Part shown: positions 1 through 6,896 of the stretch, piece by piece
Layout: each line of letters starts with the position of its first letter
How positions within the stretch are numbered: position 1 is the stretch's first letter
Assembly (NCBI GenBank): GCA_964568355.1
Contig: CAZMRK010000118.1
Coordinates: forward strand, 1-11,503
Length of the DNA: 11,503 nt
Source of the DNA: JAJPJX01 sp964568355
Lineage (GTDB): Bacteria; Acidobacteriota; Terriglobia; Bryobacterales; Bryobacteraceae
Direction: 5' to 3'
Translations under genes and position numbers: made by a program
Notes under the pieces: generated by a model
The model's database searches: none
What the model was told of the DNA's origin: nothing
The model's input: only the letters and a program-made list of their open reading frames with translations

Positions 1-1955
1 TCGTAGGCCGGGCTCTTCTTGCGGCCGTCCGCGGCGGCCAGGAAGGCATCGGCAAGCTGCCGGATGGTCGCCAGCGGCCAGGAGTTCCGTCCCAGCCCCA
101 AAATTTGTTCCAGGCGCGCCGGCAATTCTTCCGGCGCCACCGGCGATTTCGCCGTAGGCGAAAACACCGCTCCCACCAGCGCCAGCGCCTGCTGGAGCGC
201 TTCCTCGCTGATGACCGCCGCCGGCTTGCGCGCTGCCGGAGCCGCGGCGGCCGCCTTGCGCAGCTCGAACTGCAAGCGCCAGCGATTCTCGCTGATCTTC
301 GATTCGCACCAGGTTTCGAGCGTGCCGATCTCGGTCAGCCGCGCCCCCAGCTTGACCGGGATCAGCCGCTCGCCGGTCTTCTTGCCAAAGCGGATCACGG
401 CGTGCAGCGGAGCATGCAGGTGCAAGTCCGCATCGCCCGCGGCGAACTGCACCACATCGCCCAGCTTGTCGTCGGTGCGGGTCAGCGAGCTGTACAGCCG
501 GAACGAGACCGGCTTGTTCGCCACCAGTTGCAGGTCCTCGCGATCCACCTCCAGCGTGGTGCCCTCCTCGGCGCCGCGCGGCACCAGGCACACGGCGGAG
601 ATCTTCTCCGCAGCGGCCTCGGCGCCCTGCCCGGCGTCCAGGAACCCTACATCCAGGAAATAGGTACGCGGCAGCCCGCCGCGCACCAGGATGCCGCTTC
701 CGGTGGTGCGCACATAGGAGTAGTAGGCCGCGCCCGCCGAGACGGCCAAATCCAGATCGCGATTCTCCAGGATCTCCGGCCGCTTGCCGTACCACTGGCC
801 CACCACATCGGCCACGCGCTCGCGCAGGATATCGGGGATGAAGAAGCCGCCGTTGAACAGGATGGCATCGGGCGCCTGGCCCGCGCTTTCCAGGAACACG
901 TTGAGGTGGCGGGTGATCGCCGGATCCGAGACGTAGGGCAGGCCCAGTTCGCGGAACAAGCTGCGTTTCTCTTCTTTCGGCGCCTCGCCGCGCGCGCTCG
1001 CCGGCAAAAAACCTTCGAGCGCCAGTTCCAGCGCCTCCTCCCGCAGGATCTCTGCCTTGAGCGTCTTGCCGATCAGCGACGAGCCCGCGCCCAGCACGGT
1101 AATCTCCACGCTCTTGAGGTGCGGATCGGTAAGCAGGCGCTCCTTGGCTGCCGAGCACTGGCGCCGCAGCCCGCTGCGCTGCCGGATGGAAAGCGGCACA
1201 CCCAGCTTGCTCTCCACCAGCCAGGCCAGCGTCAGATCCAGGTTGTCGCCGCCCAGCAGCAGGTGCCGGCCCACCGCGGTGCGCGTGAAGTGGACTAGAT
1301 CGCCCTCGCGCGAAACGCGGATCAGGCTGAAGTCGCTGGTGCCGCCGCCTACATCGCAGACCAGCACCACCTGTCCGTCGAAAAGCAGCTTGCGCGATTG
1401 TGCCAGGTTGTTGGCGATCCAGGAATAGAAGGCCGCGGCCGGCTCTTCGAGCAGGGTGAGCTTGGGCAGCCCCGCCTCCGCCGCCGCCATCACGGTCAGT
1501 TCGCGAGCCTCTTCGTCGAACGAGGCGGGCACCGTCAGCACGATCTCCTGCTCGGCCAGCGGAATGCCCATGGCGCGGTCCCACTCCTCCCGGAACTTGG
1601 CAAGAAAGCGGGTGGAGACCTCCACCGGAGAGAGCACGCGCCCGGTCTCCTGCGAGTCCCACGGCAGGATCTTGGCGGACCGGTCCACATCCGGATTGGA
1701 GAGCCACGACTTGGCCGAATGCACCAGGCGCGTCGGAACCAGCGCGCCCTGCTCCCGCGCGTAGGTGCCTACCGGCTGGCCGTCTTCGAGGAACAGGAAC
1801 GAGGGCAGCGTGCGCCGCGCCTCGATGCGTCCCGGCGCTACCAGTTGCGCCACCTCGAACAGATGAATCGGAGGAAAATCCAGGTCGGTGGCTTCTTCTT
1901 CGCGAATATAGGCCAGGGCAGAATTGGTGGTGCCCAGGTCAATGCCAATCTTCAT
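1..1955 (-). CDS. Divergent Hsp70-family chaperone with DUF3731 C-terminal domain (partial, C-terminus beyond window)
   Basis: Translating the minus strand from ATG at 1955 gives 651 codons without a stop before the left edge. The N-terminal ATPase domain has the Hsp70 phosphate-1 loop (DLGTTNS, residues 6-12), SAKSWL around Lys82, TVPASFD (141-147), LLEEPAAAFY, the phosphate-2 loop DVGGGTSDFSL (201-211), GGDN (235-238) and an adenosine-site FNGG (367-370). A beta-rich substrate-binding-like part spans roughly 425-565, followed by an Ala/Pro linker. From about residue 582 the sequence (LEQILGLGRNSWPLATIRQL, then KKSPAYE) matches what I know of DUF3731. Full-length relatives are about 900 residues, so some 250 are missing here. 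The ATG overlaps the TGA of the upstream Hsp70 as ATGA, implying translational coupling. The protein is probably a cytoplasmic ATP-dependent chaperone with unknown client. The Hsp70 fold is certain; the role is not. Confidence 0.93.
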   Translation of the reverse strand, partial: MKIGIDLGTTNSALAYIREEEATDLDFPPIHLFEVAQLVAPGRIEARRTLPSFLFLEDGQPVGTYAREQGALVPTRLVHSAKSWLSNPDVDRSAKILPWDSQETGRVLSPVEVSTRFLAKFREEWDRAMGIPLAEQEIVLTVPASFDEEARELTVMAAAEAGLPKLTLLEEPAAAFYSWIANNLAQSRKLLFDGQVVLVCDVGGGTSDFSLIRVSREGDLVHFTRTAVGRHLLLGGDNLDLTLAWLVESKLGVPLSIRQRSGLRRQCSAAKERLLTDPHLKSVEITVLGAGSSLIGKTLKAEILREEALELALEGFLPASARGEAPKEEKRSLFRELGLPYVSDPAITRHLNVFLESAGQAPDAILFNGGFFIPDILRERVADVVGQWYGKRPEILENRDLDLAVSAGAAYYSYVRTTGSGILVRGGLPRTYFLDVGFLDAGQGAEAAAEKISAVCLVPRGAEEGTTLEVDREDLQLVANKPVSFRLYSSLTRTDDKLGDVVQFAAGDADLHLHAPLHAVIRFGKKTGERLIPVKLGARLTEIGTLETWCESKISENRWRLQFELRKAAAAAPAARKPAAVISEEALQQALALVGAVFSPTAKSPVAPEELPARLEQILGLGRNSWPLATIRQLADAFLAAADGRKKSPAY

Positions 1956-3781
1956 GCGTCCACACGCTCCCGCACATTGAACTCCAGCTTCCAGCGCCGC
2001 CCGTCCCGCGCCACGCACCAGAGTTGCAACATGCCGGTCTCGGTGACCACGCTTTCAAACGAAACCGGCACCACGCCGGCGGCTTCCTGCTCCACCGGGA
2101 GATTCACCTCCATGGGCGCCAATTCCTGCAAATCGTCTCCGTAATCTTCCACCAGGTCGCCGGGCTGGTCGTTTTTGCGTACGGCCGAGCCGAAGAAGCG
2201 GAACTCGGCCGGCTCGCCGACCACCAGGCCGAACTCGCGATCCGGAATGCGCTCGCTGGTGCCTTCCTCCATGCCGAAGGGCACCACCGTGAGCGCCTTG
2301 AGCGGAGCCGCGAAGCCGGGCACCGAAGGCATGGCGCTTTCGATCCCCACGTAATACGTGCGCGGCACGCCGCCGCGGATGCGCACTCCCCTGCCACGCC
2401 GCGCCATGCCGTAATAGGCCGCGCCGCGCGCCACCGCATGCATCAGGTCCTCGCCGCTCAGCGCCTGGACCGGCGGCATGCCTTCCTCGGCCAGCCAGGC
2501 ATCCAGCACCGCCAGAATGCGCTCCCGCACCAGCTTGGCATTCAACACGCCGCCATTGAACAGAATGTGCGTCGGACAGGCCAGGCCGCTGGGACCCCGG
2601 CGGATCTCGCCGTGCTCGCTGCTGGCCGCCTGCTGCCGCAGGAAGCGCGCCAGGTGGCGCGTGATGGCGGCATCCGCCGCGTAGGGCAGGCCGATCTCCT
2701 GCAGGCCCGCGCGGCGCTGCCTCGCCGGCATTTCGGTGCTGGCCGTCTGGGGGAAAAATCCTTCGCTGAGCAGGCGCACCAGGTCAGCCCGCTCCAACTG
2801 CGCCCGAATGGTGCCGCCGACCAGGCCGGTGCCTTTGCCCAGAATCGTGACCGGCTCGGCATCTTTGGTCGAGGCCGGATCGAGCAGCTTTTCTTTCGCC
2901 TGGCGGCAGTTGTTCCACAGCGCCTGCAGTTGCAGGCTGTCGATGCGCGTGCCCTTTTCCGCCAGCCGCTCGGCCAGCAACCGGGCCAGCGCCAGGTCGA
3001 TGTTATCGCCTCCGAGCAGGATGTGTTCGCCCACCGCCACGCGTTCCAGCGCCAACTCGCCCGCGCGCTCGGTCACCGCGATCAGGCTGAAATCCGTGGT
3101 ACCGCCGCCGATATCCGCCACCAGGATGAGATCGCCCACCGCTACGCGTTCGCGCCATCCCGGATGCCGCTCAATCCAGGCGTAGAAGGCCGCCTGCGGC
3201 TCTTCGAGCAGCGTGAGACTGCGATAGCCGGCCTGCTCCGCGGCCGACTGCGTCAGCTCCCGCGCCACGGCATCAAAAGAGGCCGGCACCGTCACCAGCA
3301 CCTGCTGCGCGGCAAAGGGCGCATCCGGCATCCTGGCATCCCACGCCCGGCTGAGATGCTCCAGGTAACGCCGGCTGGCCTCCACCGGCGAGAGCTTCTC
3401 CACCCCTTCCGGCGCTTTCCACGGCAGCAGCGCCGCGGTACGGTCCACTCCTCCATGGCTCAACCAGGACTTCGCCGAGGAAACCAGGCGGCCCGCGTTT
3501 TCCACACCGCGCTTTTGCGCCAGCCGTCCCACCACCGCCTGCGGCTGGGCATCCCAGGGCAGCGCCGTAGAGCCCGCCGGGAAATCCTGCGGTCCTGGCA
3601 AATACAGAAACGAAGGCAGCAGATCCTCATCGCGGACCTCACCGGGGTTCACCACCTGCGCGATGGGCAGCAGTTCTACTTTTGGTGGATCGAAAGGGTC
3701 GGCGTCCGCCCGGATCTCCGAATAGGCCAGGGCGGAGTTGGTCGTACCCAGGTCAATGCCAATGACGTATTTCGGTTCCAA
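1952..3781 (-). CDS. Short divergent Hsp70-family protein without lid (609 aa)
   Basis: Actin-like ATPase domain: DLGTTNS at residues 10-16, Lys104 in SAKSWL, TVPASFD at 164-170, LLEEPQAAFY at 191-200, ADIGGGTTDFSL at 222-233, GGDN at 257-260 and LFNGGVLN at 407-414. A beta-sandwich-like part follows (RGGVPRTYY from 469, VVPFGMEEGTS from 499, ending LWCVARDGRRWKLEFNVR). The chain stops there, with no helical lid and no EEVD-type tail, so it is shorter than DnaK (about 640) and differs in its substrate domain. It shares long stretches with the downstream Hsp70, so the two look like an ancient tandem duplication. The start is TTG at 3781, the only usable in-frame start between the DUF2760 stop 6 bases upstream and the first conserved motif; AGG lies 4 bases before it. 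The stop overlaps the next gene's ATG. The Hsp70 family is certain; the client and partners are unknown. Confidence 0.95.
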   Translation of the reverse strand: MEPKYVIGIDLGTTNSALAYSEIRADADPFDPPKVELLPIAQVVNPGEVRDEDLLPSFLYLPGPQDFPAGSTALPWDAQPQAVVGRLAQKRGVENAGRLVSSAKSWLSHGGVDRTAALLPWKAPEGVEKLSPVEASRRYLEHLSRAWDARMPDAPFAAQQVLVTVPASFDAVARELTQSAAEQAGYRSLTLLEEPQAAFYAWIERHPGWRERVAVGDLILVADIGGGTTDFSLIAVTERAGELALERVAVGEHILLGGDNIDLALARLLAERLAEKGTRIDSLQLQALWNNCRQAKEKLLDPASTKDAEPVTILGKGTGLVGGTIRAQLERADLVRLLSEGFFPQTASTEMPARQRRAGLQEIGLPYAADAAITRHLARFLRQQAASSEHGEIRRGPSGLACPTHILFNGGVLNAKLVRERILAVLDAWLAEEGMPPVQALSGEDLMHAVARGAAYYGMARRGRGVRIRGGVPRTYYVGIESAMPSVPGFAAPLKALTVVPFGMEEGTSERIPDREFGLVVGEPAEFRFFGSAVRKNDQPGDLVEDYGDDLQELAPMEVNLPVEQEAAGVVPVSFESVVTETGMLQLWCVARDGRRWKLEFNVRERVDA

Positions 3782-3787
3782 ACGGCC

Positions 3788-4303
3788 TCACTCGATTTCG
3801 ATTTCGGCTGGCGCCACCACGCTGACATCCTGCCTGGCGCTCAGCGCCGGGAGGTCGACTTTGGACACCTTCCATCCCTTGTGGCGCAGAACCCCGCCCG
3901 TGGGCGTATTGGCGGGCACGTTGCCGATGAACTTCACCGCGCCCGGATCGATGGGGCCGGAGCGGGTGAAAGTGCCTTCCACGGCATCGATCACCGGCTG
4001 CAACGTGATATAGCGCGTCAGCGATTCCCGCGCCTGGTCGTGCAGGCTGCGCACGGCCGCGCCCACCTGATCATCGGCATAGCCGGAGATATCCTCCATG
4101 ACAAAATCAACAAGGCGTGAATCGCGCTGCAAGATCCCCAGGAACTGGAGAGCGCCATCGGAGACCGGACGTGCCGCGGGCGGCGGAGGCGCGGACGGAG
4201 CCGCCGCCTGCCGGCGGATGCCCAAATCGGCCAGCAGCGCGTCCGAAAGACCTCCCTGGAACAGAATGGCAAAAAAACAGCGTATGGCGAGCAGAATCCT
4301 CAA
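3788..4303 (-). CDS. DUF2760 domain protein
   Basis: 171-residue protein. The N-terminus (RILLAIRCFFAILF, residues 2-15) is hydrophobic and could be a membrane anchor or uncleaved signal. A Pro/Ala-rich linker (about 33-46) leads into a compact domain from 48 to the end. That domain carries DUF2760 hallmarks as I recall them: LQFLGILQRDSRLVDFVMEDI (from 52, trimmed here to its key run LQRDSRLVDF), DDQVGAAVRSLH, VKFIGNVP, GGVLRHKGWKV and the ending VVAPAEIEIE. The function of DUF2760 is not known to me. It commonly sits next to Hsp70 genes, as here, where only 6 bases separate it from the Hsp70 start. The start is TTG at 4303: an in-frame TAA lies 18 bases upstream and GGAG stands 8 bases before the TTG, so no ATG or GTG start competes. 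It may anchor or recruit the two chaperones, but that is inference from context. Confidence 0.88.
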   Translation of the reverse strand: MRILLAIRCFFAILFQGGLSDALLADLGIRRQAAAPSAPPPPAARPVSDGALQFLGILQRDSRLVDFVMEDISGYADDQVGAAVRSLHDQARESLTRYITLQPVIDAVEGTFTRSGPIDPGAVKFIGNVPANTPTGGVLRHKGWKVSKVDLPALSARQDVSVVAPAEIEIE

Positions 4304-4348
4304 GCGTTTAGCTCCAACACTTTAGAATAGCAGCCGTGGCCCGCTTCC

Positions 4349-5254
4349 TCAGCGCGAAGGAATCACCGTGGCCTGCCGCAGCCGCTCCAGTTCCCGGCGG
4401 GCGATATCGGACCAGGAGCTGGCGGGATCCAGCTTGAGGTAGAGCTTCCAGTGATGCACCGCCTTGAGCGCGTCGCCCTTCTTTTCGCACAGCAGCGCCA
4501 GGTTGAAGTGCGCGTCGCCGTACTGCGCGTTCAGCCGGAGCGCGCGCTCGTAGCATCGCTGGGCTTCCTCCAGGTCACCCCGTTCGTCGTAAAGGTTGCC
4601 CAGATTGAAGTGGGCCAGCGGATACCCGGCATCGGCCTCGATGGCCTTGCGATAGTATTGTTCGGCCTCGGCGAATTTGCGCTGGCGATAGCGGATGGTG
4701 CCCAGGTTGACCCAGGCGCCGGCCGCCGAGGGATTCAGCTCCACCGCGCGCTCGTATGCTTCCACTGCCCGGTCGATCGGCGCGCCCGTCTCTTCCAGGG
4801 TCAGCCCCTCCTGGAACCAGCGCTCGGCCTCCCGCAGGCGCGAAGCCGCGGACGGAGCCGGCAGCGCAGCCACACTGCCCAACTCGGCGGTATCAAAGTT
4901 GAACAGCCATTGACCGCTGATGGCCTCCATCTTCTGGCCCGCGATCTGCACGGCGATCTTGCGGCCGTCCGAAAAGATCTTGAGCTCCGCCAGGGGATGC
5001 TTGACGTGCGAGAGCTTCTGCTTCAGCGACTCCAGCGCGCGGTTGATCTTGGAAGGAGGAATACGATTCTCGCGGAGCTTCTGCAAAGCTCGCAGAGCGA
5101 TCAGGTCGGAGAATGTAAACCGGTCCCCGGAGGGGATAAGCCGTTGGCGCTCCCAACTGCGGAGCTGCTGCTCGGTGACCCCTAGCATCCGGCGAACGTG
5201 TTCGCGGGAATAGTCCTGCATCGGCGCGTGGGGGAGCACAGAAGATTTTAGCAT
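4349..5254 (-). CDS. MerR-like HTH protein with C-terminal tetratricopeptide repeats
   Basis: 301 residues. Residues about 15-80 form a MerR-type winged helix: SREHVRRMLGVTEQQLRSWE, then RLIPSGDRFTFSDLIALRAL and a helix ending NRALESLKQKL. A short beta-rich segment follows (about 89-122, LKIFSDGRKIAVQIAG...GQWLFNF). From about 142 to 277 there are four TPR units with the usual spacing (for example AVEAYERAVELNP, AEQYYRKAIEAD, AQRCYERALRLN, AVHHWKLYLKLDP). The combination suggests a DNA-binding protein regulated through protein contacts. It lacks the cysteines or C-terminal effector domain of metal or drug sensors of the MerR family. ATG at 5254 is used; ATG at 5221 (MQDYSREH) is equally possible, and neither has a clear Shine-Dalgarno sequence. 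It lies 45 bases upstream of the DUF2760-Hsp70 genes and 54 downstream of the PHP phosphatase, so it may regulate this same cluster. That is inference. Confidence 0.85.
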   Translation of the reverse strand: MLKSSVLPHAPMQDYSREHVRRMLGVTEQQLRSWERQRLIPSGDRFTFSDLIALRALQKLRENRIPPSKINRALESLKQKLSHVKHPLAELKIFSDGRKIAVQIAGQKMEAISGQWLFNFDTAELGSVAALPAPSAASRLREAERWFQEGLTLEETGAPIDRAVEAYERAVELNPSAAGAWVNLGTIRYRQRKFAEAEQYYRKAIEADAGYPLAHFNLGNLYDERGDLEEAQRCYERALRLNAQYGDAHFNLALLCEKKGDALKAVHHWKLYLKLDPASSWSDIARRELERLRQATVIPSR

Positions 5255-5267
5255 GGCGGGTGGAATC

Positions 5268-5308
5268 GGAGCGCCCTCTTCTCCGCGAAAATCCGCGAGG
5301 CGCGCTCC
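5268..5308 (-). other. Imperfect hairpin just after the phosphatase stop codon
   Basis: GGAGCGC at 5268-5274 is the exact reverse complement of GCGCTCC at 5302-5308. With one bulged base the stem continues as CCTC (5275-5278) against GAGG (5297-5300), leaving an 18-base loop. It begins directly after the TAA of the upstream gene (5309-5311). No T-run follows on the minus strand, so it is not a standard intrinsic terminator. It may be an mRNA-stabilising or processing hairpin between two cistrons, or chance in GC-rich DNA. Confidence 0.25.
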
Positions 5309-6073
5309 TTACCGCCGCCAGAATTGGTACCACTTGCGCCGCGCCTGCACATCCGGCCGCAGAACCGTAACCGCCGCGCCTTCCAGCACCGCCCCGGGGT
5401 TCTCCTTCAGCACCAGATCGGCGTAGGTCTTGCCGTAGCGCTCGCTCACCTGCGCATGCACCGCGTCGAGCACCGGCTTGCGATCGCTCACGCCGTGGGC
5501 ATCGCTGGCGATGAAATGGACCAACCCCCGCCCGATCAGTTCGCTCGCAATCGCCTTGGCCGTATCCCCGAAACGGCCGGTCAGGGAATCGGCCGTGATC
5601 TGCACGCAGGCTCCGTGGGCCACCCACTTCTCCACGCGGTCCAGCCGCCGGTGCAGGCGCCGGTTTCGCTCCGGATGCGTCACCACGGGAATCATGCCGG
5701 CGTCGCACATCTGCACGAAAACCCCGTCGGTCGTCGTGGGCACCAGGCGGTCGGAAAGCTCCACCAGCAGATAGCGTTTGTGATTGATGGTGTACTTGGA
5801 GGGGTTCGCCAGCGCGTCTTCAATGTTGCTGAGCGTCATGTGGAAATCGCAGCCGGTGTGAATGCGGGGAGTATTCTCGCAAGCCTGCGCCAGTTCCTCC
5901 ACTTTGTGCGCCACCACCTCCGGATCGAATGCGTACTCCGGGTTGGCGTGCGGTGTGGCCACGATATCGGTCGTGCCCGCCTCCGCCGCCATCTTGACCA
6001 TGGCCAGGGACTGCTCCATGCTGTCGGCCCCGTCATCCAGTCCGGCCAGAATATGGCTGTGAATGTCGACCAT
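5309..6073 (-). CDS. CpsB/CapC (YwqE)-type PHP-fold tyrosine-protein phosphatase
   Basis: 254 residues from ATG at 6073, the same length as Bacillus YwqE and in register with it (MVDIHSHIL against MIDIHCHIL). Metal-ligand motifs of the PHP fold are present: DIHSH (His5, His7), the acidic DDGA that follows, ATPH (His42), LVEL (Glu105), THPERNR (His133) and ASDAH (Asp191, His193). The family is manganese-dependent and removes phosphate from tyrosines of bacterial tyrosine kinases that control capsule and exopolysaccharide export; it is cytoplasmic. The basic tail (RRKWYQFWRR) resembles the basic end of YwqE. The frame stays open upstream to 6274, but a start there would add 67 residues with no family counterpart. 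AGAAGGAG ends one base before the ATG, an unusually short spacing. No kinase or polysaccharide genes lie in the window, so the substrate is unknown. Confidence 0.9.
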   Translation of the reverse strand: MVDIHSHILAGLDDGADSMEQSLAMVKMAAEAGTTDIVATPHANPEYAFDPEVVAHKVEELAQACENTPRIHTGCDFHMTLSNIEDALANPSKYTINHKRYLLVELSDRLVPTTTDGVFVQMCDAGMIPVVTHPERNRRLHRRLDRVEKWVAHGACVQITADSLTGRFGDTAKAIASELIGRGLVHFIASDAHGVSDRKPVLDAVHAQVSERYGKTYADLVLKENPGAVLEGAAVTVLRPDVQARRKWYQFWRR

Positions 6074-6132
6074 ACTCCTTCTACTATATGCGGCTCTAAG
6101 TTCGGTATATACTAGGGCTCTGACTGTGAAGT

Positions 6133-6191
6133 CCGCTCCCTTACGGTTGCGGCCCGGCGGCAGAACGGGAACCGCGCGCGTCAGCAAGCGG
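6133..6191. repeat. Dispersed intergenic REP-like repeat, copy A
   Basis: This 59-base element starts CCGCTCCCTTACGGTTGCGG and ends CCGCGCGCGTCAGCAAGCGG. Its first 25 bases match copy B (11257-11322) at 21 positions and its last 20 at 19 positions, in the same orientation, with a diverged centre. The ends CCGCT (6133-6137) and AGCGG (6187-6191) are complementary. Inside, CGGTT (6144-6148) pairs with AACCG (6170-6174) and CCCG (6153-6156) with CGGG (6166-6169), so it can fold as a hairpin. It lies in the divergent gap between the phosphatase and the dehydrogenase genes. Confidence 0.8.
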
Positions 6192-6236
6192 ACGAACCGT
6201 ATCACTCGGTGGTAATACGAGCAGCCACTCGCACCC

Positions 6237-6896
6237 ATGCGTCGCAGGTATTTTCTAACCCTTTCAGCCAGCACGGTGGGAGGTCTGCTGGTCTACCGCC
6301 TCGATCGCACACCCTACCGGGTCTGCGCGCAAGATCGCAAAGTCCGTGTGCCCTTGCGCTTTTTCACCGAAACCGAAGCGCTCACCGTAGCCGCGGCCGC
6401 CGCGCGCATCTTTCCCAGCGATGAGAACGGGCCGGGAGCCCCGGAAGCCGGCGTGGTCGTCTACATCGATCGCCAACTGGCCGGCCCCTATGGCCGCGAC
6501 CGCTATCGTTATGTCCAGGAACCATTTGAAGAAGGCGCGCCGGAACAGGGTTACCAGGGTCGCGCGACGCCGCGCCAGATTTACCGCGACGGACTCCGGC
6601 GCCTGAACTCTTTTCTCACACTGGACTCCGCCGCCCAGGACGGCGCGCTCCGCCAGATCGAACACACGCCGTTTTTTCAGCTTTTGCGCACCCACACCAT
6701 CGAAGGCATGTTCTGTGATCCGATGCACGGTGGCAACGCGGATCTGATCGGCTGGCAGCTCATCGGCTTTCCCGGCCCCCGCATGAGTTATGCGGACGAA
6801 GTCGAAAGCTACTACGGACGGCCTTTCCGCCCTTCGCCGGTCAGCCTGCGGCAGGTACTGGGACATCCCGTCAAACCCGGCGAGGACGAAAAATGA
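6237..6896 (+). CDS. Gluconate 2-dehydrogenase subunit 3 family protein (Tat-exported small subunit)
   Basis: 219 residues. The N-terminus is a twin-arginine signal: RRRYFLTLSAS (residues 2-12) followed by a hydrophobic stretch TVGGLLVY. The mature part has the family pattern: FTETEALTVAAAAARIFP (43-60), GAPEAGVVVYIDRQL (67-81), GMFCDPMHGGN (157-167) and GWQLIGFPGP (172-181). In membrane gluconate and FAD-glucose dehydrogenases this subunit carries the Tat signal and escorts the flavin subunit across the membrane. Its stop overlaps the ATG of the flavin subunit (ATGA), so the two are surely made together. ATG at 6237 is chosen because it puts the twin arginines at residues 2-4; there is no Shine-Dalgarno sequence before it. 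The sugar or alcohol substrate cannot be told from this subunit. Confidence 0.9.
   Translation: MRRRYFLTLSASTVGGLLVYRLDRTPYRVCAQDRKVRVPLRFFTETEALTVAAAAARIFPSDENGPGAPEAGVVVYIDRQLAGPYGRDRYRYVQEPFEEGAPEQGYQGRATPRQIYRDGLRRLNSFLTLDSAAQDGALRQIEHTPFFQLLRTHTIEGMFCDPMHGGNADLIGWQLIGFPGPRMSYADEVESYYGRPFRPSPVSLRQVLGHPVKPGEDEK

Noticed and set aside
105..1298. Plus-strand open frame of 397 codons at the left end
   Set aside because: Antisense to the Hsp70-DUF3731 gene, with low-complexity Arg/Gln/His composition and no family resemblance.
2024..4120. Long plus-strand open frame of 698 codons
   Set aside because: It is antisense to the Hsp70 and DUF2760 genes, whose motifs are unmistakable. Its product is rich in Arg, His, Gln and Ala with no recognisable domain, the usual shadow in high-GC DNA.
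5268..5308. Intrinsic terminator after the phosphatase gene
   Set aside because: The stem is imperfect and no T-run follows on the minus strand, so it is listed only as a hairpin of unknown role.
6133..6191. CRISPR repeat or att site
   Set aside because: Only two distant copies, no regular spacers, no cas or integrase gene, and both copies have internal hairpin form; a REP-like element fits better.
6074..6274. N-terminal extension of the CpsB-type phosphatase to an ATG at 6274
   Set aside because: The extra 67 residues have no counterpart in the family, run through the REP-like repeat and overlap the start of the divergent gene. The ATG at 6073 gives exactly the family length.
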